In this document: piece by piece, positions 1 to 11,841 of the stretch
How positions within the stretch are numbered: the first letter of the stretch is position 1
Layout of the letters: the number at the start of each line of letters is the position of its first letter
Assembly: GCA_027922465.2 (NCBI GenBank)
Contig: BQMF02000328.1
Span: forward strand, 1 to 64,000
From: Turritopsis dohrnii
Taxonomy: Eukaryota > Cnidaria > Hydrozoa > Anthoathecata > Oceaniidae
Direction of reading: 5' to 3'
DNA length: 64,000 bases
Made by a program: the position numbers and the translations under genes
Notes under the pieces: model-generated
Databases searched by the model: none
What the model was told of the DNA's origin: nothing
What the model saw: the letters and a program-made list of their open reading frames with translations, nothing else

Positions 1-70
1 CTAGAAATTCTTGTTATGCGGAAAGGATTTTTATATCAACCGTTAAATAAATGGGTTTTTATTTATTTAT

Positions 71-439
71 CGTATTTCCTCTAATAAACGCCGCCCTCTG
101 ATAAACGCCGCCCTCTAATAAACGCCTCCTTGAAAAGCGGCGTTTATTAGAAAACAGGCTAAACAAGAATTATAAAAAAGCTTTCATGTCATACAAGACA
201 ACGGCGACAGTGATATGTTCTTCTTTTCATTTTCGTGAACGTATCTTTTGTGTAGAATATTTTTACACATTCTTTTATTTACCTTTTTAAGGATAAGGAA
301 ACATTGTTTAGTTTGCTTCTGCCCAATTTTTCATTTTGTAATAAACGCCGCCCTCTAATGAACGCCTCCCTCTATTAAACGCCGCATCCAAAACTTTGAA
401 TTTGTAATAAACGCCGCGGCGTTTATTAGAGGAAATACG
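71..439. mobile_element. MITE with TAAACGCCGC terminal/subterminal repeats
   Basis: A 24-bp terminal inverted repeat, beginning CGTATTTCCTCTAATAAACG at 71-94, is matched exactly in reverse at 416-439. The motif (A/G)ATAAACGCC recurs several times just inside both ends (near 84, 101, 118, 342, 358, 376 and 405). No coding potential is visible inside. This is the structure of a short non-autonomous DNA transposon with subterminal transposase-binding repeats. The superfamily was not determined and no clear target duplication was recognised. Confidence 0.75.
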
Positions 440-1068
440 GTATTTAGTAAGGCAGGTCATACAGAAAATGGCAGTGAAATAAACACGGATGTGGACCTAC
501 AAATGTAAAAACTAATAAATTAAAAGTAAAACCCTGGGACTGCGGAAGATAAGAGGTTTCAAAAACGAAGAGCTCAAGCGCAGATAAAAATGAAGTTCCA
601 ATTACATGAAAGTTAGAGTCCCAGATTAGAGCCAGTTACGTAAAAGCTCCAAAGATGATAGGATGACAGAGATTTAATGGGAAAAGGGGAAAATCTAGGT
701 AAACACTAGTGTTAACTAGTGTTTTTTATATTTAGATGAAAAATCTGCTATGGAAGGCTTGCTGCTTTGTAACGGCTACAAATTGTTTGGAAAACCCATG
801 ATTATTGAGTATGGGAAAAACAGAAAGTGAAACTGTACAGGTATGTTATGTTACCATTTGAATGCTTACAAACTTATTTCTAGGATTTACAGATCTCTCT
901 TAATAGGTCTTTTCGGAAATTACGTCTTGGCAGTTATCGCCTCGTTTGTATTTCTTTTAATCGCTTACGTACTTGCATAGAATGCAGAATGCAAAGGAAG
1001 TGTTCGGGGAGAAAGAGTTTGAAGGAATGAACATCAACGAGACACCAGACAGAAACGTTCGGGTGCTT
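440..1068. other. Non-coding spacer
   Basis: No convincing exon or repeat was found. The only local structure is a short palindrome around 704-725 built from two inverted copies of an ACACTAGTGTT-like word. Confidence 0.5.
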
Positions 1069-1640
1069 CCGTACACATGTGGTGCAGGTGTGGTTGAGTG
1101 TATAGCAATGCATACAGAAAAAGAATGTTTTTGCTGCACGGAACTAGACGTAACTGGTTTTTTGAATTTGAGTGATGAGTGATTGTGCATTGTGAAGTGA
1201 AATCCCCTAACAATGACAAAGAAATCATTACGAACTACAATCTCTTGTTTATAGATGGTCAATGCATAGCGAACCATGGCCACTTTCACTCGATTGGAAG
1301 CACTTTGGACGGCACTGGTTGGCATGCATGATAGAGAGGCCACTCATTTGCCACACATGGATAATGACAATTGTAACCAGGTATCTGTGGATTTGCATTT
1401 AAATATTATAGTTCGACCTTGCGTGGTTACTAGTTGTTATTCTAACTCCATCACTCATATCTTTAGGACATACAGGTATGCCAGCTACCGTCAATTTACA
1501 TGGTGGGTATATAATCGCATTTGAAATGGAGTACGTAGAGTTATCCCTGCAAGTGTCGTGAAGACTATTCGACAAAAGTACCCTGCTTCGGAGTAGGATA
1601 CAAGGAAGGCGAGGTGACCGATGTAGTGACGCTCTCATGG
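1069..1640 (+). pseudogene. P2X7-type C-terminal (ballast-like) domain, broken copy
   Basis: Three blocks in order match the cytoplasmic C-terminal domain of P2X7 receptors, which is widely dispersed in invertebrate genomes. Around 1080-1150 there is a cysteine cluster reading WCRCG, then after a shift of frame ECIAMHTEKECFCC. Around 1250-1310 comes CIANHGHFHSIG. At 1469-1595, behind a plausible TTTAG acceptor, comes ASYRQFTWWVYNRI, then NGVRRVIPASVVKTIRQKYP. The first block changes frame and the third carries an in-frame TGA (about 1522) between the two halves, so no intact product is possible. No P2X channel pore sequence is seen. The domain is often found alone or in transposon-derived genes, so this may be a transposon relic rather than a dead receptor. 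The family call is from recognised motifs, not a search. Confidence 0.6.
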
Positions 1641-1850
1641 GGTTACAATTGCGATTCTGATTAGAACTTTATTTTATTTTATTCTAGAATATTTTACCGA
1701 ATTGGCACTTTTCTTTGCAGTTGTGTCTTTCTGCCGGCGCTAGAAATAATTGCTCCCTGCGCTAACTTCCGCGATAGCATCCGCTTTTCTTAAAGATTAT
1801 ATTTGATGTTTATCACCATAGTGATTCATGACGCGCCGAATTTAACTTAC
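1641..1850. other. Spacer without recognised feature
   Basis: AT-rich sequence with no supported gene or repeat. Confidence 0.4.
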
Positions 1851-2029
1851 TTGAAAACTTCATAAAAATCATCATGCTGATTTCTATCAATGTTATCGGC
1901 AAAAACGAGAGGAAGTTCATCAACGATACCTGGCGGGAGGAGTTTTCTGTTCCTCTCACTCGAAACATCGAAATCTTCTTCCAGAGGCAACGTATCCACT
2001 CGGTGAATTAATTTTATCCCGAGTCTTTC
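1851..2029 (-). other. Possible orphan exon or gene fragment
   Basis: Read on the minus strand, an open stretch of about 60 codons follows an in-frame stop at 2030-2032. It has coding-like composition, with segments such as HRVDTLPLEEDFDVSSERNR and LLPPGIVDELPLVLP, and it ends at a good donor (GTAAGT, 1845-1850). There is no start codon and no partner exon was found. It could be an exon of a gene not otherwise visible, a transposon-gene fragment, or chance. The product is not recognised. Confidence 0.25.
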
Positions 2030-2467
2030 TCAGCTTCTCGTCTTTCGGGAGACGAAAAAACGATTTCTTGAGTTATTTTTTTGTCAATCTTCAAACTTCA
2101 TTTTTTTCTCACAATGAACAGTTTGGTTAAATTACTTTGCCATTTGCACACTTTGATTACACGGGGAGGGATTTTTAAAAAATTCGTGAGCAATTTTCTG
2201 ACGTCACAATCAAATTTGTAAATAAAAATGGCGTCCAAAATGAACATCATGAGGTGTATACATGGGTTAACGATTTTTTTCATAAACAGTGCGATTTATC
2301 AAAAAAACCCTTTGAAAATTGTTATATAGTTACACATTCTGAATGGTTTGAACATAACTTTTTTTCACGGAGAGGTAAGCTTTAGGTAAGTTTTAGGTCC
2401 TGTATGGTTAGACTGTTAGATTTGTCTAATAGTCGTCATTGTTCACAATGTGTGCTGGCGCCGTAAT
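2030..2467. other. Non-coding spacer
   Basis: AT-rich DNA with no recognised feature. Confidence 0.4.
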
Positions 2468-2805
2468 CGCGCCGTGGTATAGTGATTATCACTCCCGTAA
2501 TTCATACGAGAAGGTGGGGTTCAATTCCCCTTAGCGGCAATTCATCAAGCAATGAGTGAATGTGCCATAGCGCCGAGTCGACCCATGTCATGTGAGGGAA
2601 ATTGTGGTAGATGATAGATCGGGTGTTGTCGTAGGTCATCCAGGAGAGCACAAGTCCTAGATTAGGTTAGTGTCACATCATGATGTGTGTGTCAAATACT
2701 TCGGAGCCTCCAACCTAAGCCGTGGCCCCTCCTGGAAAACAAATGCAATAGCAACTGAATGTGGCCAGCCACGTAAAACAATAACTAATAGTAACAATAA
2801 TAAAT
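2468..2805 (+). mobile_element. tRNA-derived SINE (family 1)
   Basis: The 5' head has internal pol III promoter boxes in the right order and spacing: a box A-like TGGTATAGTGATTA at about 2473 and a box B-like GGGTTCAATTCCC at about 2516. The tRNA-like fold is imperfect, so this is a SINE head rather than a functional tRNA gene. A non-tRNA body of about 220 bp follows, ending in an A-rich AATAATAAATA tail near 2805. Confidence 0.75.
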
Positions 2806-3875
2806 ACATGTTTTCTCTCAGCTTTTCATTAGGCAAAATGATATTACCTTATGTTATTTTTAATCAGAATTTTCTAGGTTTTATCGGAATTGAGAAGAAG
2901 AATTCTGATATAGGGTATTTTAGGACAAACCGTGGGCGTATTTGTTGAAAAAATCACTGCAAAGGAGTGCATTTCTATAGAAATATACACACTATTTCAA
3001 TAAAAATGCTCTTCATCTCAATAACTTTTAGACGAGTTTGCCCAACTGGGGGAAGTCAAGGTTGCTTGATTAATTACCGATCCTGATACTGTCATGATAT
3101 GTTCGCTAAAATTTTTTCTTCAAACAAACTGTTCATTTTCGTTCTTCTCTGGAATTTTTATTCACCCCAGGAGATATTTTGATGAATTTGTTTATTGGTA
3201 ACATCAGGAAAAACAAAGCAACCAAGTGTGACAGTATTTTCTGATAATTTTTAAGTTTAAAGTTTAATTAAAGAAACACCAAACGAAAATGATGAAGTTC
3301 TCAAAATAAAAAATTGCAATTTAGAAAAAATCTAGCAGAAAATCAGAAAAGTAACGGCGTTTGAGAAGAGGTATATTTTTGTTGTTTCATCAATTTTACT
3401 ATTTCTCATCGAGCAACAATTTATATGGAAACGTTATTGCTAACAGACTTCTATATTATTGACATTTCTCAGGATTTTTTACATAGATGATTTCATAGAT
3501 GATTTTCTTATACATTCCGCTTTGCACTGGTTTTCGTACGAAACTTACTGTAACTACATGGTTATGTTAAGCTTAGGAAGTGTTCGAAGTGTTCTTTTAA
3601 GAAGTTGATCTTTTACACAGGTTTTACATTATTTCTTGATCTCATGGAGGATGTAGCAGTATACTCTGTAGCAGTATTGTAGTTTGCAGAATTGATGATC
3701 TCGACATCAACAATATTGTGTTACACGTCACCCTGTGAATGCGCCAGTTGGTGTGGAACATTTTCGTCCATCCTCTCTGGAAGAAGAATTTCCAGAAGAA
3801 ACTTGCAATTCATTGTGACAGCATAATTATTTTTTACGGGAAAAAAAACTGTAACAACGTTCCTTTGATTATAAG
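2806..3875. repeat. Spacer containing one copy of a dispersed repeat (2937-3060)
   Basis: Most of the stretch is featureless. The segment at about 2937-3060, beginning near TTTGTTGAAAAAATCACTGC, is clearly related to 14247-14370 and 47317-47440: the same order of words (GGAGTGC, ATTTCAATAAAAATG, ACGAnTTTGnCCAA) with point differences. This marks an old interspersed repeat of unknown type. Confidence 0.5.
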
Positions 3876-4180
3876 CAGCAGTGGCATAACGGTAACGTGT
3901 TCGGCTGGCACAACAGAGGTTCCGGGTTCTAATCTCCCTCTGGACGAACATAAATTCTACCGGCCGCGTCCCTGGTGGTACTGCTACCAGCCCGTTCCCC
4001 CGTGAAGTCCTTTCCCCCGTGAAGTCCTTTCCCTCGTGAAGTCCTTTCCCTCGTGAAGTCCTTGGATCTTTCGGGGTCAATAGGGCTGGATGAGGGATAT
4101 AAATTATAAATTGTTGTCAAATTGTGATGATGTCAGCTGGATTGAAGCCGATGACAACAGTCAGCATTGAAACATCGACA
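3876..4180 (+). mobile_element. tRNA-derived SINE (family 2) with internal 17-bp VNTR
   Basis: A box A-like TGGCATAACGGTA (about 3882) and a box B-like GGTTCTAATC (about 3923) define a tRNA-related head, different from family 1. The body contains four tandem copies of a 17-bp unit (GTGAAGTCCTTTCCCCC type) at about 3995-4064. The tail runs through an AAATTATAAATTGTTGTCAA-like segment. The 3' limit is approximate. Confidence 0.7.
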
Positions 4181-5843
4181 ACAATTGTTATGTTCTGGTC
4201 CCCATTTACAAACCCTAAGGCCTGGTTATTTGTTTATTAATTGCAGACCACTGAAGTCTACAATTTTAGCGATCTTTCTACCAACCACTTCGAAAGTACG
4301 TTACAATTTATGAAATTATTGTTGTTCCTGTTCTAACAGGTTGACAATCCCTAAGTACCGAATATGTCAAATGTTGACAAAGCACGGGGTTTCATTTCAT
4401 TTGCTTTTACATGAATCCGGACTTGGGTTCAGCAGAGTTCGTATTCTTAAGGCTTAAGGCCTCGATTCACAATAACTAACTAGAGAAATCTCTCTTAAAG
4501 GAGAACGAACGTTAGATATTTTTTTCATCTTAACTGTCATTCTTTAACATCAGTAACAGCCTCCAAAGTTTTTTTTTTGCAATATTCATTCAATTTGGTC
4601 CTAAACTAGCACTAAACAACTATGCAATAACTTTCCGTGATGTGACGTCAGTGTTGCGGCGGCGGATGCGCGTGAAATCATTCTGAATGTTATGCTATGT
4701 TTATCAGTGATATTAACCATGGAGGTGTATTAACTAACTCATTCAGTAACAGTAATGTTTTTGAAATCCCCTAGCGCATGCGTGGTAGAAAAAACTCAAT
4801 TATCTCGCTAATTAACATCTTATAACTGTCAGCATGCAAAGTAAATCTTGCAAACCTTTTCTGGTTGATTTTAACATTTTACAAAATTTTTTCTTCAATA
4901 CCAATAACAAATCATGAACTGTAATCCTATATGTAGAAGCTTTAAGGTAAAACTTTAGTGCAAACATAACATCCTAAGAAGTTTCTTTTTGATCAAAAAA
5001 AAAGTCTTAAAACCAACACTAAAAGCGAAAAAAAACGCGAAAAAACGCTAACAATACTAAACAAAATAGAACATGTATATGGATGTATGTTTGTATGATG
5101 GAACATCACTAAAATTTGCAAAATTCGTGAACTCCGAGGAAAGTTAGGCCCAGCTAGGCTACTTCAAAATTGAATTTCTCGTAATAATGATTTTTAGTAA
5201 AAAGTAGAGATGTGCAGTTTGAGGTTTTTTGAGAAACACCCGGTATTAAACTATTCAAAATAGAAAAGTTATCGTGTTTTAATCCAAATGTGTTTGAATG
5301 AAGTAAAATTTAAAATTTCTTCTATTATGCACCATCCGAATAAAAGTAAACGCAGTGGTATATGCCATTCAACATTGTTTAAGATTGTCTTCAACTTGAT
5401 GGCAAGGCCGGAGAAGGAGCCCGCTCGCTTTATAATCCTTTGCATATTTATGTTCGTCTTACCTCTTTTGGCTTCGGAAGGATATCATCGTGTGTGATGT
5501 AAATCTGCGGCAGCATCGTTGAGATCGCATTTGATTCGCATATAACGTTTTCCAAAAGTTGGCAAACATGTTTCAAGTTTTGCTAGGCGATAACAATGCG
5601 GAATGGTCAATTGTATCCGCAACTATAGACAGCATTTTTTAAGATCATCCCTAACGGTTTCTTCTGATAAGTTACCAAAGCAAACGCGTCGAGCTATAAA
5701 GACAATTCCATCACTTTTACCAAAAAAACAAAGGAAAACAAAAACTTGCTACCTAACGCTTCCTAACAAAAATAATCCCTAACAGGCCCCACTAACAAAA
5801 TATGTGGTGAGAGTAAAAATAATTTGCAAACAACTACCTTTAG
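4181..5843. other. Non-coding spacer
   Basis: No supported gene or repeat. The open frame at 5288-5497 has neither recognisable domains nor splice context and was not accepted. Confidence 0.4.
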
Positions 5844-5944
5844 ACGGGGAAAGTGACAGCTTTGGGCTTCCAAAAGAATGTTTGAATCTTGACGGGGCCT
5901 TCTGCAATCTTGTTGGACGTGCTGTGATCAACAAACAAAACTAA
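5844..5944 (+). other. Possible orphan terminal exon
   Basis: After a pyrimidine-poor but valid CTTTAG acceptor, an open frame runs to TAA at 5942-5944 with coding-like composition, including the peptide SDSFGLPKECLNLDGAFCNL. No upstream exon was identified and the product is not recognised. It may be a relic of a transposon gene. Confidence 0.2.
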
Positions 5945-6349
5945 TGATGCTTATTGACATGATCTTTCCCTTACGTATCCTCATTCACTCCAACAGCAGG
6001 AATCATCTTTATAAAAGAATTATTGTGAAAATGATTAAGCGATTGTTTTCTACTAGAGAGCAAAAATTTAAGAAGATTTTTAAAGGTGAGTGTAGAGGTC
6101 AATGTCACAATACATAAGAATAAAATTTTTGTGAAATATAAGCATCTGTGATCAAAAATGTTGTTAAGCAAGAAATGGTAACCAATAACCCCTTCGCGGC
6201 ATGTTGCGCGTAGGACTCCGAGATTGAAACCACAAGGGGTCGAAAAGCCAAGTGAGTATCATAGGGGCGAAGCGCGGGATGTCAAGGTACTTTCGCCTTT
6301 CGACTTTCTTTTTGACCAAAAAACCATCAAAATTGGGATATCGAATATT
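5945..6349. other. Spacer without recognised feature
   Basis: AT-rich sequence with no supported gene or repeat. Confidence 0.4.
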
Positions 6350-6890
6350 ACTGTTGTATAGTGATTAAATACCTGAAGCTTCGTTCCATTTCTGTCTTCA
6401 TCGCTATTTCCAATATTTTCACTGTGTGCACTTTCTTCCATAAGCTCTTCACTTGAAACACACACTTCATTTTGGTCTTCCATATCGGAATTATCAAGTA
6501 TAAAATAATGGTCTCCTTGACCTTCGGCAAAGTGACCCAAAGTAATTCTTCCAAAGGGGACAGACTGGTGAAATAATATGTCTGCCACCAGCTCCAAGAC
6601 TAAAGATAATTGCGAACTCTACATTATACAGCTCAGAAGCAGCTTGTAATGTTAATTCGTCGCCATATGACCCTCTGTAGACATTTCAGCCAAATACCGG
6701 CTAAATGGAATCCCAATATACAATTCGAGTGGAAACCCTTCACAGTCCATATCATTGAACCCCAAGTAGGTGTATTTCGTAGGCATTTTGTCATTGGGAT
6801 TAACGTAATGAACGTTTTTGGTTCGACTTCTTCAATGCTTTTTTTTTTCTCTTGTGGATGCATCCTGAGTAAAGTCTTCTATATCTTCCA
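6350..6890 (-). pseudogene. OTU-domain cysteine protease, frameshifted relic
   Basis: Translating the minus strand and changing frame at least twice gives the landmarks of an OTU (ovarian-tumour) deubiquitinase-like domain in order. First is YLAEMSTEGH, which corresponds to the M..EG block before strand 1. Next is GDELTLQAASELYNVEFAII. After that come ISPV, then FGRITLGHFAEGQGDHYFIL, which contains the catalytic-His loop (GDHY). An acidic tail follows (SEELMEESAHSENIG). The catalytic Asp-x-x-Cys segment is not recognisable upstream, and a run of A residues around 6840-6850 sits at a probable frameshift. OTU domains occur in host genes and in several transposon families, so the source is uncertain. 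Non-functional as it stands. Confidence 0.55.
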
Positions 6891-7452
6891 CTGAAAACCA
6901 CTCTTTTATCTGATGATTGCTTGATGGGTGTTTATACATATTTTCGTTTTCCCCAACTTTTTCCACTTTTCCTAGCACCACTTTTACTTTCTTTTCTTAC
7001 CTAATGAACAATTCCAGACCTCAAACCAAGCTTTTCTCGTTTGTCATTATTTAGGCGTTTTGTGTATTCTCATAAGTTCTTCACCCAATTCACGCCTTTT
7101 TTCCTCTCCATAGATAAACCATCTTCTTCCTGAAGGTTTTTTGGGTCCTCTCAAATTTCCCCTGTGATTGCAGATGATAGGGCCGACTTTTCGTCATTTA
7201 AATTATCTTCATTTGGCGAAACTTATTCACCGTTCCTTAAAATTTATTACCTCAGAGGATTTCATCCAACGCATCGTGTAGAATATTTTGATCTTTAAAA
7301 TATTTCTACAGTTTTATTTGTGATGTCCTTTAAAAATTTTTTCAAAAGGTTCTCATTTATAATTTCATTTGAACGCATAACAAGCGCCACATGACGCAAA
7401 ACAGTATAGCGGCTTGTGGTAGAAAATATTGACCCCTTTGAATATTTTAGGA
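6891..7452. other. Spacer, possibly more of the OTU relic
   Basis: On the minus strand around 7060-7150 a short open stretch (GPKKPSGRRWFIYGEE) looks protein-like and could be an N-terminal part of the OTU-containing relic. Otherwise nothing is recognised. Confidence 0.3.
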
Positions 7453-7486
7453 TTAGGGCCAGGGTTAGGGTTAGGGTTAGGGTTAG
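7453..7486 (+). repeat. Interstitial telomeric repeat (TTAGGG)n
   Basis: One diverged unit (TTAGGG at 7453-7458, then CCAGGG) is followed by three perfect TTAGGG units and a partial one. This is the canonical metazoan telomere motif embedded far from any visible chromosome end. Confidence 0.85.
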
Positions 7487-7756
7487 TCATAAGCGATTAA
7501 ATCTCTGTCAATGACAACACTGAATTGTGAATAATCCACTCGGTTGCCACAATTAAGTGAAACGAAAATATTTTAAGCTCATTTTTTGACATTATCGACA
7601 CTTTTATAAAGTTACAATCTCACGTTGTTTTAACCTTGACAATCCGAAGTAGGATTTTGTTTCAATTTCAACTTTGAATCGACGTTTGTTCAATGTTTTT
7701 CATCATCAACTTCGACACAACGTTGGCAAAAAATTGAAATACCTGCTGGAATCATT
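7487..7756. other. Spacer
   Basis: No supported feature. Confidence 0.4.
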
Positions 7757-8073
7757 GTTTATTTATTTATTTATTTATTTACGAATGTTTACCCAGGATA
7801 GCCTCTTCAGTTCCTTAAGGTACTGTTATCAACAAGGGTCCTGCGAAGGAGGTCCTAGAGCATTTAAAGCCCCCATTTGGGCTACGGAGGCTGTAATGAC
7901 AGAAACCGTCAACTAGACAACCACCTTAGACATATTTCTACTCTCTTGCTGAGTGCTAAGCAGAGAGGAGTGATTCACACTGATATAGTCACTGGCATGA
8001 CTCGGTCGGGGATTGAACCCGCGACCTACCGAACAGGAAGCGAACACTCTACCACAAGGCTACCAGTCGGTAG
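7757..8073 (-). mobile_element. tRNA-derived SINE (family 3)
   Basis: On the minus strand the element starts near 8073 with a tRNA-like head: a box A-like TAGCCTTGTGGTAGAGTG followed by a strong box B, GGGTTCAATCCCC (RC of about 8010-8024). The body continues to a tail of (AAAT)n at 7757-7780, seen on + as repeated TTTA. This is the clearest SINE in the window because head, body and tetranucleotide tail are all present. Confidence 0.8.
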
Positions 8074-8458
8074 AATTCCAATTTAAAATAAAAATAATTT
8101 AAAATAATTTCAGAATTTCAATTTAAAATAAAACACATCAGAACACTATTCACTTCAACACTATCCAGACTATTTGTTACACTTGTTACTGGTGGAAACA
8201 CAAACTTAGGAACAGTAACCATTATTGGGTTTCTTCAATATACACATCAAGAATTGCACTTGCTTATTTATCATTCATTCATAGTATGCTTACTTAGTTA
8301 CAGTTTTACGACATATACATTATTAAAAGATTCATGATAAAATGTTGAAAAAATATTTGAAAAAAACATTTTGAAGACTTGATATTAAGGTGCACAGTAC
8401 TCGACGAAGGAATCATTCTGTATTTTGTTAATTTGTGTTTTCTGAGATTTATAAAACC

Positions 8459-11400
8459 ATGAGAGGTGCTCCTTATAATTTGTTGGTCATGTGCTGTATA
8501 ACAGCAGCACATCAATTTGGTATCAAAAGAAACGATACAGTAAAACAAGCACTGTTTCGAAGAGTCGTTGCCAATCGAATTTTGGGTAATACTCCAATTG
8601 TAAAGCATGAAAACTGTAAATCAAGCTGTTGTGCAAGACAATGTCTCCGAAATCCAATTTGTCAATCCTTTGCCATAAACAATCATTTGGAAAAGTGTTG
8701 GCTATATGATGTTGACAGAAACACTAAATCAGAAAGTGATGTTTTTGTAAAGAAAGGTGGATATTCTTATTACGATACAGGCTTTGACTTGAGCAATAAT
8801 GCATGGAGAAATAAAACATTGGTAAGTGTTTTAACCTTTGAGAAGGCCGTATTGTCTACAAATAACGATTTTTGTTTTTTCTGAGATAATCACGGATTTG
8901 CTAATACTTAATTATTCATTAAGAATAAAATTTGCTATTAAGTATTTCCTTGTAAATATATATATACCTGACTACTTAATCAACTGCCTATGATGACTTG
9001 GTTAAATGATAACAACAGTAATGATCATTTCGGCTCTATTCTGGTTCTTCCGCCTATCTATATTTAAAACACACAAAAAAGTATACATATATTTAATATT
9101 TAACCAGTAAAGCAAAGAAAAGTTAAAACATCTAAAAACATAGAATAGAGTACAGAGGGCACCTGTCTGTTTTTTTTTAACTGGAACATCTTATTCCTTC
9201 AACCACTGCTACTGTAAATTCAGAACTACCTATTTTGACTTTCCTGGAAGATGTTTTTCAATTTTGCTTCCCAGTCCCACATTTTTTAACTTTTCTGAAA
9301 GCGCCGGCCTTCAGGCCTCATGGCCTCTTGTTCGTTTATATTCGCATATTTACTGATAATTCACACAATTATTTAGAGCGTCATCTTGAAAGGCTTTATT
9401 TTTCTGATCTGTGTACGAAATTCTGAATTCATTTGTGGTTTTTGTTGTGCTTCTCGTTTTGATATTGTTACGATTTTTGATAAAATATGAAAATATGAAA
9501 CCGTTCATATCCATTTAGAACAACATAATGTGCAATACGTGTCAACACTGCCCATGTATTCACGTTGAAGAGGAAGGAGATGTTTGTGATTGCTACGCTG
9601 GCGGTGAGTAGATACTATAAGACTCTGTTTTCAAGAGCACTACCTTCAAACTTAAGTATACAGTCACGACATCATACCGACAAGATAAGACATAAATTAC
9701 TTTAAGTAAAAATTAAGAACAATATCTCCTATCCTACTTTTAATCAGACCAATCACTACGAACAATCAATAACTGCCCACATTACATCTGAAATAGGATA
9801 AATGACATTGCGAGTCAACTTACAAAACAGAATATGGACAAACGTGGAAGCCTAAAAAATAGATACAGACGGACATTTGGATTGAGTTGTACTGTTGATA
9901 ATGAGAAAAACGTATTATATTCTTATAGCTAACTGATAACACTGTAATGGACGTAAATACCCGGACAGAGATTTCTAAATGCAGATCTTTGATTCAAAAA
10001 ACTGTTTATTTTCTCCTCAGTTTTGACACGCCGCAATAGTAGATAAATCTTCAATTTTGCCTTGACAGGAGGACAAATCAAACTACAGAATTTATGCTGG
10101 AAACCAACTGATGGATGTGCGTCTGCACCGGGCGTGAACATCATACTTGATGACGTATGTGACAATGATCCTGCGTATGAATTCAAGTATAACGCTGAAA
10201 CTGGAGACTTGATCCATGTTTGTACAAACCGAAGGGTGTGTCCATCTGAAGGTACATTGACGGATGGACAAAATATTGTTTTGGGTAGATGTCCAGCACC
10301 TTCTGGATTGAAGAAATGGATTCTCACTGACAGTAAGTCCCTTAGTGTTTAAATAATCAATGAACCAACCATTATTAATAATGAAATGGAATCGTTTGAA
10401 TAGTAAATACATACTGTACTAGTAAGTACATGTCTTTCAATAGACAATTCTGATTAATGTAAATTGAACGAAATTCTCTGATATATGGCAATTTACTATT
10501 ACGAATATCATCAATATTTAATATAACAGTGACAGATACGAAAAACCCATAAAATATCACATTTTTGTTATAATTTCTGAAACTTAGGAATAAATCACTA
10601 ATGAATTTTTTTTCTTAAACCAGGACAGTATCTGTATTATGGCGACAGATGTATTCACCCGCATACGAGTATTCATTATACGAAAGGAGATCATTTAGTT
10701 TCATGGATGACATGTGAAAGTCCTGTTGCCCTTCATACGTTACAGCAGATAGGTATGATGGTAATATATTCTCATGGTATGTTAAAACAACATATGTGGA
10801 GAGTTGGCAAATCGTTATTAATATTGTAGATTTCATTTCTCAACATCGATTATTTTGTTGCCAATACTAATTAATTTAATTTAATATCTTCTCCTTTTAC
10901 TTTTCTTGTTTTGACTAGAGTTTCCTAAAGCTTTGGTTCAGACCTGGCGATTACAATATGACCATTAAAAAAACATTAATCATGGCAATCGCCAAGTGTG
11001 AACACTCCTAAATATTTCATTAATTATTAGTAATGAATCAGTAACTTTTGATATTTTATCATCGTAATCGCCAGGCGTTTTGACAATTACCATAGTTAGA
11101 TGATTACGACGTTTAAACTGAGCTTTAATTGCCAAGTTTTAACCAGGCGTAAATGCATCGGTGACGTAGTTATTTTTTACTCATTGTATATTCTATGTAT
11201 AATTTTTAACTCAATAATAGTTTCTAATTTACTTAAGTTATTCCACTTCTATCGAGTACGATACTTTGTATCCAACAATTATCATCCGCCAGTGTGCATA
11301 ACACAATACTTACTTTTAATTTCCTCTAACGAATATACTTTTCATTCACATTTATTTTTTAGCACCAGGAAGAGTTCTTACAGAAATATGGTTTTCTTTG

Positions 11401-11841
11401 CCCCATACGTTATCCGTTGCAGCACTTACAACTAAATCGAACTTTCCTAACTCTCCCGACTTAGTTACGTGGTATCACAACTTAGACACTCCAAATTATG
11501 GCATCTCCTTAGAGTACTTTGGCAGAAGAATGAGAACGAAGTTTACATCACCAGAGACTGGTCCTCATACTTTTTCCATGGCTTGTGATAACTTCTGTCA
11601 ATTATTCATTGGCGATGATGAAGCTTCGAAAAGATCTATTGCTTCTTCTAATCTTGATTGGGTGAACCGATACGATTACAGATATTCTTCTCAGGCAGAA
11701 CAGCTTGTGGGTGGTCGAAAGTATTATTTAGAAATTTTATTAGCTACATTGGGAGGGGGAGATCATGTTGCGGTTGGTGTGAAGTTTCCAAGTGGTAAAG
11801 AAGCTTTCCCGATTACTGAACGATACCTAACTATACCTTGA
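8459..11841 (+). CDS. Gene A: secreted PAN/apple - beta-trefoil-like - PA14 protein (5 exons)
   Basis: Exons 8459-8821, 9519-9603, 10069-10332, 10624-10752 and 11363-11841 join with GT-AG introns in consistent phase to 439 codons plus stop. The start is the ATG at 8459; an upstream in-frame GTG is not used, because paralogue B begins at the matching ATG. Residues 1-19 are weakly signal-like. Residues about 35-107 form a PAN/apple-like module with Cys 53, 57, 58, 62, 68 and 80. Exon 2 (122-150) is a short Cys-rich linker (CNTCQHCPC...CDC). Residues 150-279 resemble a ricin-type beta-trefoil lectin repeat (ETGDLIHVCTNRRVCP, then KKWILTD). Residues 281-439 are a PA14 domain of the fibrocystin-L type (GRVLTEIWF, FPNSPD, FGRRMR, SPETGPHTFSMACD). 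PA14 and trefoil modules usually bind carbohydrate, so a secreted lectin or adhesin is inferred. No membrane segment is seen. Confidence 0.88.
10929..11130. repeat. Degenerate GGCGATTACGA-type inverted repeat in intron 4 of gene A
   Basis: Several inverted and direct copies of a GGCGATTAC(G/A)A-like word surround short spacers. A related copy lies at the same place in gene B (32046-32232), so the insertion preceded the gene duplication or the intron was copied with it. It looks like an old MITE. Confidence 0.5.

Noticed and set aside
2468..2545. tRNA gene at the SINE head
   Set aside because: Boxes A and B are present, but the acceptor stem does not pair well and a SINE body with A-rich tail follows.
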